Shown here: positions 28,524-37,855 of the stretch, one piece after another
Layout: every line of letters begins with the position of its first letter
Position numbering within the stretch: position 1 is the first letter of the stretch
Origin: Lysobacterales bacterium 66-474
GTDB taxonomy: Bacteria > Pseudomonadota > Gammaproteobacteria > Xanthomonadales > Rhodanobacteraceae
DNA: 64,000 nucleotides
Direction: 5' to 3'
Assembly (NCBI GenBank): GCA_001899805.1
Contig: MKWP01000014.1
Span: 62,001-126,000, forward strand
Notes under the pieces: generated by a model
Database searches by the model: none
Told to the model about the DNA's origin: nothing
The model's input: only the letters and a program-made list of their open reading frames with translations
Program-made: the position numbers and the translations under genes

Positions 28524-30818
28524 ATGGGCGACGGGCGCAAACCGAAGATCGAACCCTATCCCGGCCCGGCCGGCGGCTGGGGTTCGGTGAAGTCGGTCAA
28601 GGCCATCCTGCAGCGCGAACAGGTGCCGATTCCCGCGACGGTGAAGGAGTTGTGGCGGCAGAACAAGCCGCGCGGCTTCACCTGCGTGTCGTGCGCGTGG
28701 CCGCAGCCGGAAAAGCCGCTGAAGTTCGAGTTCTGCGAGAACGGCGCCAAGGCCAGCGCGTGGGAGTTGACGTCCCTCCGCACCACGCCGGAGTTTTTCG
28801 CGCAGCACACCTGTACCGAGCTGCTGGATTGGTCGGATCACGATCTCGAACAACAGGGCCGGCTGACCCATCCGCTGCGTTACGACCGCGCCAGCGACAA
28901 GTACGTGCCGGTGTCATGGGGCGGGGCATTCGACGCGATCGCGTCGGAGTTGAAGCGCCTGCGTGAAACCGATCCGAAATCGGTGGTGTTCTATGCCTCG
29001 GGTCGCGCCTCGCTGGAAACGAGTTACCTGTACGCGTTGTTCGCGCGGCTGTACGGCAACAACAACCTGCCGGACTCGTCCAACATGTGCCACGAGGCCA
29101 CCGGCATCGCGCTGCGCAAGAGCGTGGGCGCGGCGGTTGGCACCGTGGTGCTGGACGATTTCGCCAAAACCGATTGCATCTTCTTCTTCGGCCAGAACGC
29201 CGGCGTCAACAGTCCGCGCATGCTGCACGACCTGCAGAAGGCGGCCAAGCGCGGCGTGCCGATCGTGGTGTTCAATCCGTTGCGCGAACGCGGGCTGGAA
29301 CGCTTCACCAATCCGCAAAGCCCGGTTGAACTGCTGGCGGGGAAGGAAACGCCGCTGGCCACGCAGTACCTGCAGGTGCAAGCCGGCGGTGATATCGCGG
29401 CCATCACGGGGTTGTGCAAAACCCTGGTGGCGCTGGATGACGACGCACGGCGCGAAGGCAGGCCGCGCGTGCTGGATGCCGAATTCATCGCGCAACACAC
29501 CGATGGATTCGACGAATTCGCGACATGGCTGCGTGCGCAATCCTGGGACGCCATCGAAGCCGCATCCGGCTTGGCACGCGCCGATCTGGAACGCGCCGCC
29601 GCGACCTATGCGAAAGCCGATGCCGTGATCGGCGTGTACGGCATGGGCCTCACACAACATGTATTGGGCGAATACAACATCCACATGTTCGCCAACTTCA
29701 TGTTGATGCGCGGCAACGTCGGCAAGCCGGGCGCGGGACTGTGCCCGGTGCGCGGGCATTCCAACGTGCAAGGCCAGCGCACGGTCGGCATCGCCGACGA
29801 TCCCGCGCTGGTGCCGCTGGATCGTCTCGCCGAACAATACGGATTCGAACCGCCGCGCGACAAGGGCCTCAACACGGTTGAAACCTGCGAAGGCGTGCTG
29901 GATGGAACGGTGCACGGGTTCATCGGGTTGGGCGGCAATTTCCTGCGCGCGATCCCGGAACAGGAAATGGTGGCTGCCGCGTGGCGCAAATTGCGGCTCA
30001 CGGTGCAGATCGCCACCAAGCTGAATCGTTCGCACCTGGTCAATGGCGAGGTCGCGTACCTCCTGCCGTGCCTCGGCCGCATCGAGCGCGTCGACGAAAA
30101 CGGCAAGCCGCAGGTGTTGAGCACGGAAGATTCCACCAGTTGCATCCACGCTTCGGTGGGCAAGGCCGAACCGGCCAGCGCCGAATTGAAATCGGAAACC
30201 CGGATCGTGGTGGAACTGGCCAGGCGCACGCTTGCGGCGAACCCGAAAGTGCCATGGGAAACCTGGGTCGGCGACTACGCCACGATCCGCGACGCGATCG
30301 AGGCGACCTATCCGGAGCAGTTCAAGGATTTCAACCAGCGCATGTGGCAGCCGGGCGGGTTCCATCGGCCAAACCCGGCGCGCGAGCGGGTGTGGAAGAC
30401 CGACACCGGCAAGGCCAATTTCATCCTGCCGCCTGCATTGACGGCCACCGGCTTCGACGATGCGCCGGATCGCTTCCGGCTGATGACGATGCGCTCCAAC
30501 GACCAGTTCAACACCACGGTCTACGGCTACGACGACCGCTTTCGCGGCATCGCCGGCACCCGTGAAGTCGTGTTGATGCACCGCGACGACATCGCGCGGC
30601 TGGGCCTGCGTGATGGCCAGACCGTGAAGCTGGTCTCCGATGCCGGCGACGGCGTGGATCGCGAAGTTGCGGGACTACGCGTGGTCGCGTTCGACATCCC
30701 GCGCGGTTGCGTGGGCGGCTACTACCCGGAATGCAATCCGCTGATTCCACTCTCGCACCATGCGGTGTTCAGCAAGACTCCAGCGGCGAAGTCGGTGCCG
30801 GTCAGAGTTGTGGCCTGA
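28524..30818 (+). CDS. FdhF/YdeP-family molybdopterin oxidoreductase
   Basis: 764 residues, close to E. coli YdeP. The ATG at 28524 has GAGG 6 nt upstream and is preferred over a GTG nine codons earlier. The N-terminal GFTCVSCAWPQPEKPLKFEF carries only two cysteines instead of the four needed for the [4Fe-4S] cluster of true formate dehydrogenases. The pterin-binding blocks are GRASLETSYLYALFARLYG, SSNMCHEATGIALRKSVGA, GKPGAGLCPVRGHSNVQG and the C-terminal MTMRSNDQFNTTVYGYDDR. This is the alpha-like group without confirmed formate activity; YdeP is linked to acid resistance. It is monocistronic. Confidence 0.9.
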   Translation: MGDGRKPKIEPYPGPAGGWGSVKSVKAILQREQVPIPATVKELWRQNKPRGFTCVSCAWPQPEKPLKFEFCENGAKASAWELTSLRTTPEFFAQHTCTELLDWSDHDLEQQGRLTHPLRYDRASDKYVPVSWGGAFDAIASELKRLRETDPKSVVFYASGRASLETSYLYALFARLYGNNNLPDSSNMCHEATGIALRKSVGAAVGTVVLDDFAKTDCIFFFGQNAGVNSPRMLHDLQKAAKRGVPIVVFNPLRERGLERFTNPQSPVELLAGKETPLATQYLQVQAGGDIAAITGLCKTLVALDDDARREGRPRVLDAEFIAQHTDGFDEFATWLRAQSWDAIEAASGLARADLERAAATYAKADAVIGVYGMGLTQHVLGEYNIHMFANFMLMRGNVGKPGAGLCPVRGHSNVQGQRTVGIADDPALVPLDRLAEQYGFEPPRDKGLNTVETCEGVLDGTVHGFIGLGGNFLRAIPEQEMVAAAWRKLRLTVQIATKLNRSHLVNGEVAYLLPCLGRIERVDENGKPQVLSTEDSTSCIHASVGKAEPASAELKSETRIVVELARRTLAANPKVPWETWVGDYATIRDAIEATYPEQFKDFNQRMWQPGGFHRPNPARERVWKTDTGKANFILPPALTATGFDDAPDRFRLMTMRSNDQFNTTVYGYDDRFRGIAGTREVVLMHRDDIARLGLRDGQTVKLVSDAGDGVDREVAGLRVVAFDIPRGCVGGYYPECNPLIPLSHHAVFSKTPAAKSVPVRVVA

Positions 30819-30843
30819 TCGATCGGAACGACCAACACAAAAT

Positions 30844-31018
30844 CCCCTCTCCCTTCGGGAGAGGGTGCCCGAAGGGCGGGTGAGGGTACGCTCTTGCGGA
30901 GGTCGTGATGATTGGCGATTGAACTTGCCAGCAGCGTGCGCGGACCCTCATCCGGCGCTCCGCGTCACCACGGAGCTCTCGGCTATGGATGGCGGCTCTC
31001 CCAGAGGGAGAAGGGAAG
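30844..31018. repeat. Twin-hairpin repeat and an inverted degenerate copy
   Basis: Hairpin 1 has arms CCCTCTCCC (30845-30853) and GGGAGAGGG (30857-30865) with loop TTC. Hairpin 2 is GCCC/GGGC with loop GAA at 30867-30877, followed by GGGTGAGGG. From about 30951 the reverse order is seen (CCCTCATCCGG, later CTCTCCCAGAGGGAGAAGG), consistent with an inverted, diverged copy. The same architecture occurs at 58361, 58423 and 62924. It lies between the ydeP-like gene and azoR. Confidence 0.8.
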
Positions 31019-31042
31019 CTAGACGTGAGTCGCCACCAATGG

Positions 31043-31624
31043 TCACGCCGCAACACGCAGGTCACCATTGATGCGCTCGTGCGCGTTCGCCAGCGCCGCT
31101 GCGCGCTGCTCGACGCCGAGGTTCAGGCCTTCCGCACGCACGATTTCGGGGTCGTGGACGCCGATGAAGGCGAGCACGTGCTTGAGGTAGTTTTCCTGGA
31201 AGTCCACGGCCATCGCCGGGCCTTCGCTGTAGATGCCGCCGCGCGACGACGCGATGATCACGCGCTTGTCGCCGGCGAGGCCTTGCGGGCCCTTCTCGGT
31301 GTAGCGGAAGGTCTTGCCGGCGATGAGCACGCGGTCGAGCCACGCCTTGAGTTGCGTCGGGATGGTGAAGTTGTACATCGGCGCACCGATCACCACGGTG
31401 TCGGCGGCGAGGAATTCGTCGAGGATTTCCGCGTTGCGCGCCACGCAAGGATGGCCTTCGGCCAGCACCGGCGTGAAGTGCGGCAGGGTTTGCGCGGCGA
31501 GGTCGCGATAGGTCACCTCGGCGCCGGGGTGTTCGGCGCGCAGGCGCGCGACGATGGCCGCGCTCAGGTCGCGCGAGGCCGAGTTTTCGCCGAGGACGCT
31601 GGAATCGACATGCAAGAGTTTCAT
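31043..31624 (-). CDS. azoR: FMN-dependent NADH-azoreductase
   Basis: 193 residues with GGGAG 8 nt before the ATG. It has the flavodoxin-like fold: [20 protein letters not shown] at the N-terminus binds the FMN phosphate. [20 protein letters not shown] is the family signature and [20 protein letters not shown] the second FMN contact. AzoR reduces azo dyes and quinones with NADH and protects against thiol-reactive quinones. It is divergent from a LysR gene across 111 bp, so LysR control is expected. Confidence 0.93.
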   Translation of the reverse strand: MKLLHVDSSVLGENSASRDLSAAIVARLRAEHPGAEVTYRDLAAQTLPHFTPVLAEGHPCVARNAEILDEFLAADTVVIGAPMYNFTIPTQLKAWLDRVLIAGKTFRYTEKGPQGLAGDKRVIIASSRGGIYSEGPAMAVDFQENYLKHVLAFIGVHDPEIVRAEGLNLGVEQRAAALANAHERINGDLRVAA

Positions 31625-31703
31625 GGGGTGTCTCCCTTCACGCCGCGACATGCGGTACGGGCTACAAGGTAGTCCCCGAACGCCCAGGCGATAAGATGGC
31701 AAA

Positions 31704-31715
31704 ATCCGAACGGAT
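31704..31715. promoter_or_regulatory. Palindrome ATCCGAACGGAT in the azoR/lysR promoter gap
   Basis: The 12-mer has perfect 5-bp arms (ATCCG/CGGAT). Its exact reverse complement occurs at 32659-32670, at the end of the LysR gene. Position 21-32 bp upstream of the LysR start and 80-91 bp upstream of azoR suits a LysR-type operator. Confidence 0.5.
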
Positions 31716-31735
31716 CGTTCATCACGGAGAACGCC

Positions 31736-32659
31736 GTGTCTGTCGTCGCCGACCAGTTGCCCGACCTCAACGATTTCTATTTCTTCGCCGCGGTGGTCGA
31801 GCACGGTGGGTTCTCCGCCGCCAGCCGCGCGTTGAACGTGCCCAAGTCGCGCCTCAGCAAGCGCGTGTCGCAGCTCGAGGACGGCCTCGGCGTGCGGCTG
31901 TTGCATCGGACCACGCGCAAGTTCGTGGTCACCGAGGCCGGCGAACGTTTCTATCGCCATTGCCAGGCCATGCTGGCGGAAGCGCGCGCGGCGGCCGAGG
32001 ACGCCGCGTCGCTGGGGGGCGAGGCGCGCGGCGTGGTGCGCCTGAGCTGCCCCGTGTCGCTGGCGCAAAGCCTGCTGGCGCCGATCCTTCCGCGTTTCCT
32101 CGACAGGCATCCGCAGGTGCAATTGCGGGTGCTGTCCAGCAATCGCCGTGTGGACGTGATCGGCGAAGGCTTCGACGTCGCCGTGCGCGTGCGCGACAAG
32201 CTGGATACCGATGCGGAACTGGTGGCACGCAGTTTCGGTCCCAAGCGCGTGGTGCTGGTCGCGAGTCCCGCGTTCCTGCGGGAGCATGGCGAACCGCACA
32301 CGCCGCAGGAGTTGTCGGCGCTGCCGGTGCTCAGCCTGTTCGAACACGAAGGCGACCAGACCTGGGAACTCTACGACCGCGCCTGCGCAAGGACGTCGGT
32401 GCCGGTGCGGCCACGCCTGATCACCGGCGAGTTCAGGATCCTGATCGATGCGGCGCTGCAGGGCGTCGGCATCGCCTGGGTGCCCGAACAATCCTGCGTC
32501 GAGGAACTGCGCAGCGGCCGCCTGCGCGTGGTGTTGCCGGAATGGGGCTTGCCGCAGGGCATCCTGCACATCGTCTATCCCAGCCGCCGCGGCATGCTGC
32601 CCGCGGTGCGCGCGCTGGTGGATTTCCTGGCCGAGGCGTTCGAACACGCGCCGCCCTGA
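31736..32659 (+). CDS. LysR-family regulator, probable controller of azoR
   Basis: 307 residues with a GTG start and GGAGA upstream. The HTH spans [20 protein letters not shown] and [20 protein letters not shown], followed by the effector-binding domain ([38 protein letters not shown]). Divergence from azoR and high similarity to LTTRs that sit beside quinone/azoreductases suggest it senses electrophiles or quinones. Identical palindromes flank the gene (31704-31715 and 32659-32670). The second overlaps its own stop and precedes the aminotransferase gene, so the regulon may extend downstream. Confidence 0.92.
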   Translation: MSVVADQLPDLNDFYFFAAVVEHGGFSAASRALNVPKSRLSKRVSQLEDGLGVRLLHRTTRKFVVTEAGERFYRHCQAMLAEARAAAEDAASLGGEARGVVRLSCPVSLAQSLLAPILPRFLDRHPQVQLRVLSSNRRVDVIGEGFDVAVRVRDKLDTDAELVARSFGPKRVVLVASPAFLREHGEPHTPQELSALPVLSLFEHEGDQTWELYDRACARTSVPVRPRLITGEFRILIDAALQGVGIAWVPEQSCVEELRSGRLRVVLPEWGLPQGILHIVYPSRRGMLPAVRALVDFLAEAFEHAPP

Positions 32660-32670
32660 TCCGTTCGGAT
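32659..32670. promoter_or_regulatory. Second copy of the ATCCG-N2-CGGAT palindrome
   Basis: ATCCGTTCGGAT is the reverse complement of the site at 31704. It overlaps the LysR stop codon and lies 59 bp upstream of the aminotransferase start. It may tie the aminotransferase/omega-amidase pair to the same regulator; alternatively it is chance in GC-rich DNA. Confidence 0.4.
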
Positions 32671-32729
32671 CGTCCGTTGACCGCGTGCTAACATCGCCCG
32701 ACTTCGGCCGTCCAAACGGAACGACGCAG

Positions 32730-33875
32730 ATGCAAATCGAAACCAAGCTGCCCAGGGTCGGCACCACCATTTTCACGGTGATGAGCCAGCTTGCGCTGGA
32801 GCACAAGGCGGTGAACCTGGGCCAGGGATTCCCGGATTTCGAGACGCCCGCCAGCCTGCGCGATGCGCTGACCCGCGCGATGACCGACGGCAAGAACCAG
32901 TACGCGCCGATGAGCGGCATCCCGAAATTGCGCGAACAGATTGCCCTGCAGGTGGAACGCCTGTACGGACGCCGCATCAGCGCGGACACCGAAGTCACGG
33001 TGACGTCCGGCGCAACCGAGGCGATCTTCGCGGCGATCGCCTGTGCGGTGCACCCGGGCGACGAGGTCATCGTCCTCGATCCCTGCTACGACTGTTACGA
33101 GCCGGCGATTGCACTGGCCGGCGGCAAGGCCGTGCACGTGCCCTTGCGGCTGCCGGATTTTTCGGTGGACTGGCAGCGCGTGCGCGACGAGATCACGCCG
33201 AAGACGCGCATGATCATGGTCAACAGTCCGCACAATCCGTCCGGCGCGGTATTCGCGGAGCCCGATCTCGACGCGCTCGCGGCAATCGTCGCGCAGCATG
33301 GCCTGCTGGTGATTTCCGACGAGGTGTACGAGCACATCATCTACGACGGACGCGTCCACCTCAGCGTGTCGCGGCGGCCGGAACTGGCCGAACGCAGTTT
33401 CGTGATCTCCTCGTTCGGCAAGACCTGGCATTGCACCGGCTGGAAGGTCGGGTACTGCGTCGCGCCCAAGCTGCTGACCGCGGAATTCCGCAAGGTCCAC
33501 CAATACCTCACCTTCTGCACCTTCCACCCCGCGCAATGCGCGTTCGCCGAGGTGATGGAAAGCGACCCGCAGCACGCACGCGACCTGGCCGGTTTCTACC
33601 AGGCCAAACGCGATCGCTTTCGCGAATTGCTGGCCGGGTCGCGTTTCGGATTGCCGGAGGTGCGCGGCGGCTATTTCCAGCTCGCCGATTATTCGGCGAT
33701 CCGCGACATCGACGACCTGAACTTCTGCGAGTGGATGGTGCGCGAGGCGGGCGTCGCCGCGATCCCGGTTTCAGCGTTCTACGAAACCGCGCCGGACGCG
33801 AAACTGGTGCGCTTCTGTTTCGCCAAGAACGATGAAACGCTGCAATCTGCGGCAGAACGTTTGAAGAATCTCTAG
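32730..33875 (+). CDS. PLP-dependent aminotransferase, methionine/glutamine-type (YbdL-like)
   Basis: 381 residues. Fold-type I class I aminotransferase: [45 protein letters not shown] (PLP phosphate loop), [13 protein letters not shown], the [13 protein letters not shown] Asp-Tyr pair and the PLP lysine in [16 protein letters not shown]. The group includes YbdL methionine aminotransferase and glutamine transaminase K/kynurenine aminotransferases. The next gene encodes an omega-amidase, which hydrolyses the alpha-ketoglutaramate made when glutamine is the amino donor. That supports a role in the last transamination of methionine salvage or a related keto-acid recycling route. Confidence 0.9.
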   Translation: MQIETKLPRVGTTIFTVMSQLALEHKAVNLGQGFPDFETPASLRDALTRAMTDGKNQYAPMSGIPKLREQIALQVERLYGRRISADTEVTVTSGATEAIFAAIACAVHPGDEVIVLDPCYDCYEPAIALAGGKAVHVPLRLPDFSVDWQRVRDEITPKTRMIMVNSPHNPSGAVFAEPDLDALAAIVAQHGLLVISDEVYEHIIYDGRVHLSVSRRPELAERSFVISSFGKTWHCTGWKVGYCVAPKLLTAEFRKVHQYLTFCTFHPAQCAFAEVMESDPQHARDLAGFYQAKRDRFRELLAGSRFGLPEVRGGYFQLADYSAIRDIDDLNFCEWMVREAGVAAIPVSAFYETAPDAKLVRFCFAKNDETLQSAAERLKNL

Positions 33876-33887
33876 CTGCTTCAGGTC

Positions 33888-33918
33888 CGTTCGTCCTGAG
33901 CCTGTCGAAGGATGAACG
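33888..33918. repeat. Short inverted repeat CGTTCGTCCTGAG...AGGATGAACG
   Basis: Arms of 10 nt with one mismatch surround a GAGCCTGTCGA core. A related copy lies at 62323-62362 with a partial one at 62399-62423. It occupies nearly all of the 56-bp gap between the aminotransferase and omega-amidase genes. Confidence 0.75.
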
Positions 33919-33931
33919 TCGAGGATCGTCC

Positions 33932-34726
33932 ATGCAAAACCTGCGAGTTTCATTGGTCCAGGGCGCCACCCGTTGGCACGACCCGGCCAGCAACCGCGAC
34001 TACTACGGCGCGTTGATCGCGCCGCTGGCGGGGCAATCCGATTTGATCGTGTTGCCGGAAACCTTCACCAGCGGGTTTTCCAACGAAGCCATCCACAACG
34101 CCGAGGGCATGGACGGCCCGACCGTGGCGTGGCTGCGCGCGCAGGCGAAGCAGCTCGATGCCGCCATCACCGGCAGCGTGCAGTTGCGGGTGGGCGGGGG
34201 TGTGTTCAATCGCTTGTTGTTCGTGACGCCGGACGGCGAGGTGCGGCATTACGACAAGCGGCACCTGTTCCGGTACGCCGACGAACACAAGCGCTATGCC
34301 GCCGGCCGCGACAAGCTGGTCGTCGAATGGAAGGGCTGGAAGATCTGCCCGCTGGTTTGCTACGACCTGCGCTTTCCGGTATTCACGCGCAACCGGCACG
34401 ACGCGCAAGGCGGCTTCGACTACGACCTCGTGCTGTTCGTGGCCAACTGGCCCTCCGCGCGCGCGCATGCGTGGCGCACCCTGCTGCGCGCGCGCGCGAT
34501 CGAGAACCTGGGCTATTGCATCGGCGTCAATCGCGTCGGCATCGACGGCAACCAGTTGCCGTATTCAGGCGACAGCGCGGTGTTGGACTTCATGGGCCAG
34601 GCCATGGCCGACCTCGGTGCGCAGGAGCAGACCGTGACCGTCGCGCTGGACCACGCCGCGCTCGCGGCATTCCGCGAGAAGTTCCCGGCGTGGATGGATG
34701 CCGACGCGTTCGAGTTGAGATGCTAG
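33932..34726 (+). CDS. yafV: Omega-amidase (YafV/NIT2-like nitrilase superfamily)
   Basis: 264 residues. The nitrilase triad is readable: Glu43 in VLPETFTSGFSNEA, Lys in HYDKRHLFRYADEH, and the nucleophile Cys in LVCYDLRFPVFTRN. VANWPSARAHAWRTLLRARAIEN and GYCIGVNRVGIDGNQLPYSG are typical of YafV/omega-amidases. It hydrolyses alpha-ketoglutaramate or alpha-ketosuccinamate to the keto acid and ammonia, so it completes the transamination catalysed by the preceding gene product. The two genes form a likely operon. The stop is 6 bp ahead of a striking hairpin array. Confidence 0.93.
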   Translation: MQNLRVSLVQGATRWHDPASNRDYYGALIAPLAGQSDLIVLPETFTSGFSNEAIHNAEGMDGPTVAWLRAQAKQLDAAITGSVQLRVGGGVFNRLLFVTPDGEVRHYDKRHLFRYADEHKRYAAGRDKLVVEWKGWKICPLVCYDLRFPVFTRNRHDAQGGFDYDLVLFVANWPSARAHAWRTLLRARAIENLGYCIGVNRVGIDGNQLPYSGDSAVLDFMGQAMADLGAQEQTVTVALDHAALAAFREKFPAWMDADAFELRC

Positions 34727-34732
34727 TCGATT

Positions 34733-34884
34733 GTTGAAAAAGTGCGATCCTGCACTTTTTCAACGCGCCGAGTCCGGCGCATGTCCGTACTCGGCTTCGT
34801 CAAATCAAGCATTCGAAATGCTTGATTTGCGGCGGGCCATCCTTGGCCCGCACAAGCAGGGTGTTTTCTCAACACCCTGCTTGT
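34733..34884. repeat. Array of five consecutive perfect hairpins between convergent genes
   Basis: Stems: 34733-34764 (13 bp, loop GATCCT); 34765-34780 (GCGCCG/CGGCGC, loop AGTC); 34801-34829 (13 bp, loop CGA); 34832-34851 (8 bp, loop TCCT); 34852-34884 (14 bp, loop TTCTC). Almost every base of the 152-bp gap is paired. No arm resembles another. The array fills the space from 6 bp after the omega-amidase stop to 1 bp before the RhlE stop. It could serve as a bidirectional transcription barrier, but none of the stems carries a canonical T-run, and five would be excessive. Confidence 0.8.
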
Positions 34885-34885
34885 A

Positions 34886-36250
34886 TCAGCGCGGGGCGGC
34901 GCGGTTGCGGCCGTTGCGGTTCCGGCGCGACCGGTTGGCGCGCGCGGCGTCGTTCTGCGTCCGCGAATGTTGCGGGTGCGCGTGGCCGTGCGACGCCTTG
35001 CGTTGGGCGCTCGCGGGTCTTGCATCGTCGCGCCGGTTCGGCTTGCGCGCGCGGGATTTGCCGCGCCGCTGGCCGGGTTGGGACGATGGCGCATTCGCAT
35101 GTTCCGGGCGCAGCGTCCACGCGGGTTCGAAACCTTCCACGGATTCGACTGCAAGTGGTTGTTTCAGCAGCTTCTGGATGTCGCGCAACAGGCCTTCTTC
35201 TTCGCGGCTGACCAGCGACAGCGCAAGCCCTTCGGCGCCGGCGCGTCCGGTGCGGCCGATGCGGTGCACGTAGTCCTGCGCAACCATCGGCAGGTCGTAG
35301 TTCACCACCGCCGGCAACTGGTCGATGTCCAGTCCGCGCGCGGCGATATCGGTCGCGACCAATATCGTGGTGCCGCCGCGCTTGAAATCGGCCAGCGCAC
35401 GGGTGCGCTGGTTCTGGCTCTTGTTGCCGTGGATCGCGGCGGCACGGAACCCGTGTTGTTCGAGGTGCCGGCACAGCTTGTCCGAGCCGTGCTTGGTGCG
35501 CGCGAACACCAGCGTCTGGCGGCGGCTGTCGGCGGCCAGCACGTGCAGCAGCAGGTCGCGCTTCCTGGCCGCATCGACCGGGTGCACGCGATGGCTGACG
35601 CCGGACGCGACGGCATTGGGCGTGGCCATCTGCACCTCGCGCGGCGAACGCATGAAGTTCGTGGCAAGTTGCTTGATTTCCGGCGCGAAGGTGGCCGAGA
35701 ACAACAGCGTCTGGCGCTGCTTCGGCAGCACCGCGAGGATTTGCTTCAAGGCCGGCAGGAAACCCATGTCGAGCATGCGGTCGGCTTCGTCCAGCACCAG
35801 CCAGCGCACGCCGGACAGGTCGACGTTGCGGCGTTGCAGGTGGTCGATCAGGCGGCCGGGCGTGGCGACGACGAGGTCGGGCCCGCGGCGCAGGAACTGG
35901 ACCTGGCCGCCCATCCCGACGCCGCCGAAGATCGCGCCGCTGCGTACGCGCAGGTGCTTGCCGTAGGCGCGGATGTTGTCGTGGACCTGCGCGGCCAGTT
36001 CGCGGGTCGGGGTGAGGATCAGCGCACGCGGGTTGTGCGCCGGCCCGTGCGCCGCGGAATCCAGCATCTGCAGCAGCGGCAGTGCGAACGCGGCGGTTTT
36101 GCCGGTGCCGGTTTGCGCGCCGGCCATGAGGTCGTGGCCATCCAGGACCTGCGGGATGGCCGCGACCTGGATCGGGGTGGGATCGGTGTAGCCCTGTTCG
36201 GCGAGCGCGCGCAGCAACGCGGGCTGGAGCCCGAGTGATTCGAAAGACAT
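34886..36250 (-). CDS. rhlE: DEAD-box RNA helicase, RhlE type
   Basis: 454 residues with AAGGAG before the ATG. Helicase motifs appear in order: Q motif (GYTDPTPIQVAAIP), I AQTGTGKTAAF, Ia PTRELAAQV, Ib ATPGRLID, II VLDEADRMLDMGF, III LFSATF, IV LVFARTKHGSDKL, V ATDIAARGLDI, VI HRIGRTGRAG. From about residue 385 the tail is Arg/Lys/Asn-rich and low-complexity, as in RhlE/RhlB-type helicases that bind rRNA or mRNA. Likely roles are ribosome assembly and RNA turnover in the cold. It ends one base from the hairpin array. Confidence 0.93.
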   Translation of the reverse strand: MSFESLGLQPALLRALAEQGYTDPTPIQVAAIPQVLDGHDLMAGAQTGTGKTAAFALPLLQMLDSAAHGPAHNPRALILTPTRELAAQVHDNIRAYGKHLRVRSGAIFGGVGMGGQVQFLRRGPDLVVATPGRLIDHLQRRNVDLSGVRWLVLDEADRMLDMGFLPALKQILAVLPKQRQTLLFSATFAPEIKQLATNFMRSPREVQMATPNAVASGVSHRVHPVDAARKRDLLLHVLAADSRRQTLVFARTKHGSDKLCRHLEQHGFRAAAIHGNKSQNQRTRALADFKRGGTTILVATDIAARGLDIDQLPAVVNYDLPMVAQDYVHRIGRTGRAGAEGLALSLVSREEEGLLRDIQKLLKQPLAVESVEGFEPAWTLRPEHANAPSSQPGQRRGKSRARKPNRRDDARPASAQRKASHGHAHPQHSRTQNDAARANRSRRNRNGRNRAAPR

Positions 36251-36473
36251 TGGAAAGCTCCTTGGGTAACCCGGAGCGTTCCCAAAACCGCGCTGCGAGC
36301 AGATGCAACCATTGACGGCGGCCGCGGATGCGGGGCCGGGTATGCGCGACGTGCGAGTGGCAGGGGATCGGATCGGTGCCGGAAGGCAACTCGATCGCGT
36401 CGATCCGCAAGGGAAGTTCGGGGTGCGGCGCGTCAAACGGTGCACAGTGTAGCGGGATACGGCGCGCGCCGCA

Positions 36474-37058
36474 TCAGGTTTTTGCGGGCACCGGCAACGC
36501 GACGCTCGCCAGGCTGCGATAGCTTGCGCCGCCGCTGCGCAAGTCGCTCACCATCAGCGCCAGCGATTCGAAGGCGAGCGATGCAGCCGGTGCGGGTGGA
36601 ATTTCCGGCAGGCAGCCCGGGCGCAGGCGCGCCAGCGTCAGGTGCGCCTTGAAGGCACGCGACTCCGCCTCGAATCCGGCTTTTTGCGCGAGCGTTTCGC
36701 ATTCCCCCGCGAGTGCGAGCAGCGCATCCGGCGGGTCGAACTCCAGCACCACCAGCCGCGGTCGCGCGCGGTTCGGCCAGATCGCGCAACGTCGTGCGGA
36801 GAGTGCCGGCAAGCCGCGCGCCAGCGTCGGCAGCATGTGCTTGAGGTATTCGACCTGCGCACTCGTGGCCGCCCCGAAGAAACGCAGGGTCAGGTGCAGC
36901 GCCGCGGCTTCGACCCAGCGCGTGCCGCGCGCGCTGGCCGGCGAAGTCGCGGCCACTTCGCGGCAACGTTGCAGGGCGTCGCGGCTGGCGGCATCGGGAA
37001 GCAGTGCAAGGAAGCAGCGCGGGCTGCCGGGATCGCCGCTGGCCGGCGTGGGCGTCAC
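36474..37058 (-). CDS. thpR: RNA 2',3'-cyclic phosphodiesterase (2H family)
   Basis: 194 residues. Both catalytic HxT motifs of the 2H phosphoesterase fold are visible: ALHLTLRFFG and KAHLTLARLRPG. The N-terminus RCFLALLPDAASRDALQRC is the usual ThpR/LigT opening. The enzyme hydrolyses 2',3'-cyclic phosphate RNA ends to 2'-phosphates. The GTG start overlaps the DUF502 stop as GTGA, so the pair is translationally coupled. A 223-bp gap downstream holds the rhlE promoter region, in which I see no further gene. Confidence 0.93.
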   Translation of the reverse strand: MTPTPASGDPGSPRCFLALLPDAASRDALQRCREVAATSPASARGTRWVEAAALHLTLRFFGAATSAQVEYLKHMLPTLARGLPALSARRCAIWPNRARPRLVVLEFDPPDALLALAGECETLAQKAGFEAESRAFKAHLTLARLRPGCLPEIPPAPAASLAFESLALMVSDLRSGGASYRSLASVALPVPAKT

Positions 37059-37744
37059 AGCGCCTCGGCACCTGGTTGCGCGATCCGCGCCGGCACGGGC
37101 GGCTCGATGTCCGGCAGTTGTTCGGGACCGACCGCCCCGCCCGAGACGATGAAGGCCATGGCCTGGTCCATGCTCCAGTCGGTCATGATCAGGCGTTCGA
37201 TCGGCACGAGTTCGAGGTAGCCGCCGGTCGGGTTCGGCGTGGTCGGCACGTACACCGCCGCGATCTCGCGCCCCGCGGTGTCGATGAAGGTGCGGGTCAC
37301 GAAGCCGATCGATTTCAGTTGCGGCGAGGGAAAATCGATCAACACCACGCGCTGGGTGCCGCCCGGCTTGTTGCGCATCAGCGTCATCAGTTTCTTGACG
37401 CCGCCGTAGATGGTGTGGACCAGCGGCAGCTTCTGCAGGAACTTGTCGATGGTGCCGAGGATGCGGCGCCCGATCACGCGCGTGGACAGCCAGCCGAGCA
37501 GGTACAGTGCAACGAGGGTGAACACGAACGCGAGGATCGACTCCACCCAGTCGCGGTGCAGCGCCTGTGCCGCGTGCGGAGAACCAAGGCCGATCAGCTC
37601 GATGATGCCCGTCACCAGCGGCGAGCCCACGCCCGCGAGCAGGGTGAACACGAACTTGAACACCACCCAGGTGATCCACACCGGGATGAAGGCCAGCAGC
37701 CCCGTGATCAGGTAGCGCTTGATGTGGAGGGCGGGCATGGTCAC
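37055..37744 (-). CDS. DUF502 membrane protein
   Basis: 229 residues from a GTG with GGGAG 8 nt upstream; an ATG two codons later is the alternative. The DUF502 pattern is clear: LITGLLAFIPVWITWVVFKF, transmembrane segment ILAFVFTLVALYLLGWLSTR, the PLVHTIYGGVKKLMTLMRN motif, FVTRTFIDTAGREIAAVYVP and TTPNPTGGYLELVPIERLIM. Two transmembrane helices anchor a conserved cytoplasmic or periplasmic domain of unknown biochemistry. It is cotranscribed with thpR and divergent from the ECF sigma factor gene. Confidence 0.92.
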   Translation of the reverse strand: MTMPALHIKRYLITGLLAFIPVWITWVVFKFVFTLLAGVGSPLVTGIIELIGLGSPHAAQALHRDWVESILAFVFTLVALYLLGWLSTRVIGRRILGTIDKFLQKLPLVHTIYGGVKKLMTLMRNKPGGTQRVVLIDFPSPQLKSIGFVTRTFIDTAGREIAAVYVPTTPNPTGGYLELVPIERLIMTDWSMDQAMAFIVSGGAVGPEQLPDIEPPVPARIAQPGAEAL

Positions 37745-37855
37745 GGCGTGGACTCCCTGGGCAGGGCATTGTAGTGGAGGCGCGCGCGCCGTCAGGGTGT
37801 GATTTTTTCCGCGCCGCGGCGAATCATGGGGGAGTGGATCGGACAGCGGATCGGA

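Noticed and set aside
28524-30818. Genuine formate dehydrogenase
   Set aside because: It lacks the four-Cys [4Fe-4S] motif and accessory fdh genes; it fits the YdeP-like group instead.
34852-34884. Simple rho-independent terminator of rhlE
   Set aside because: The stem is strong but no T-run follows on the minus strand, and four more stems adjoin it.
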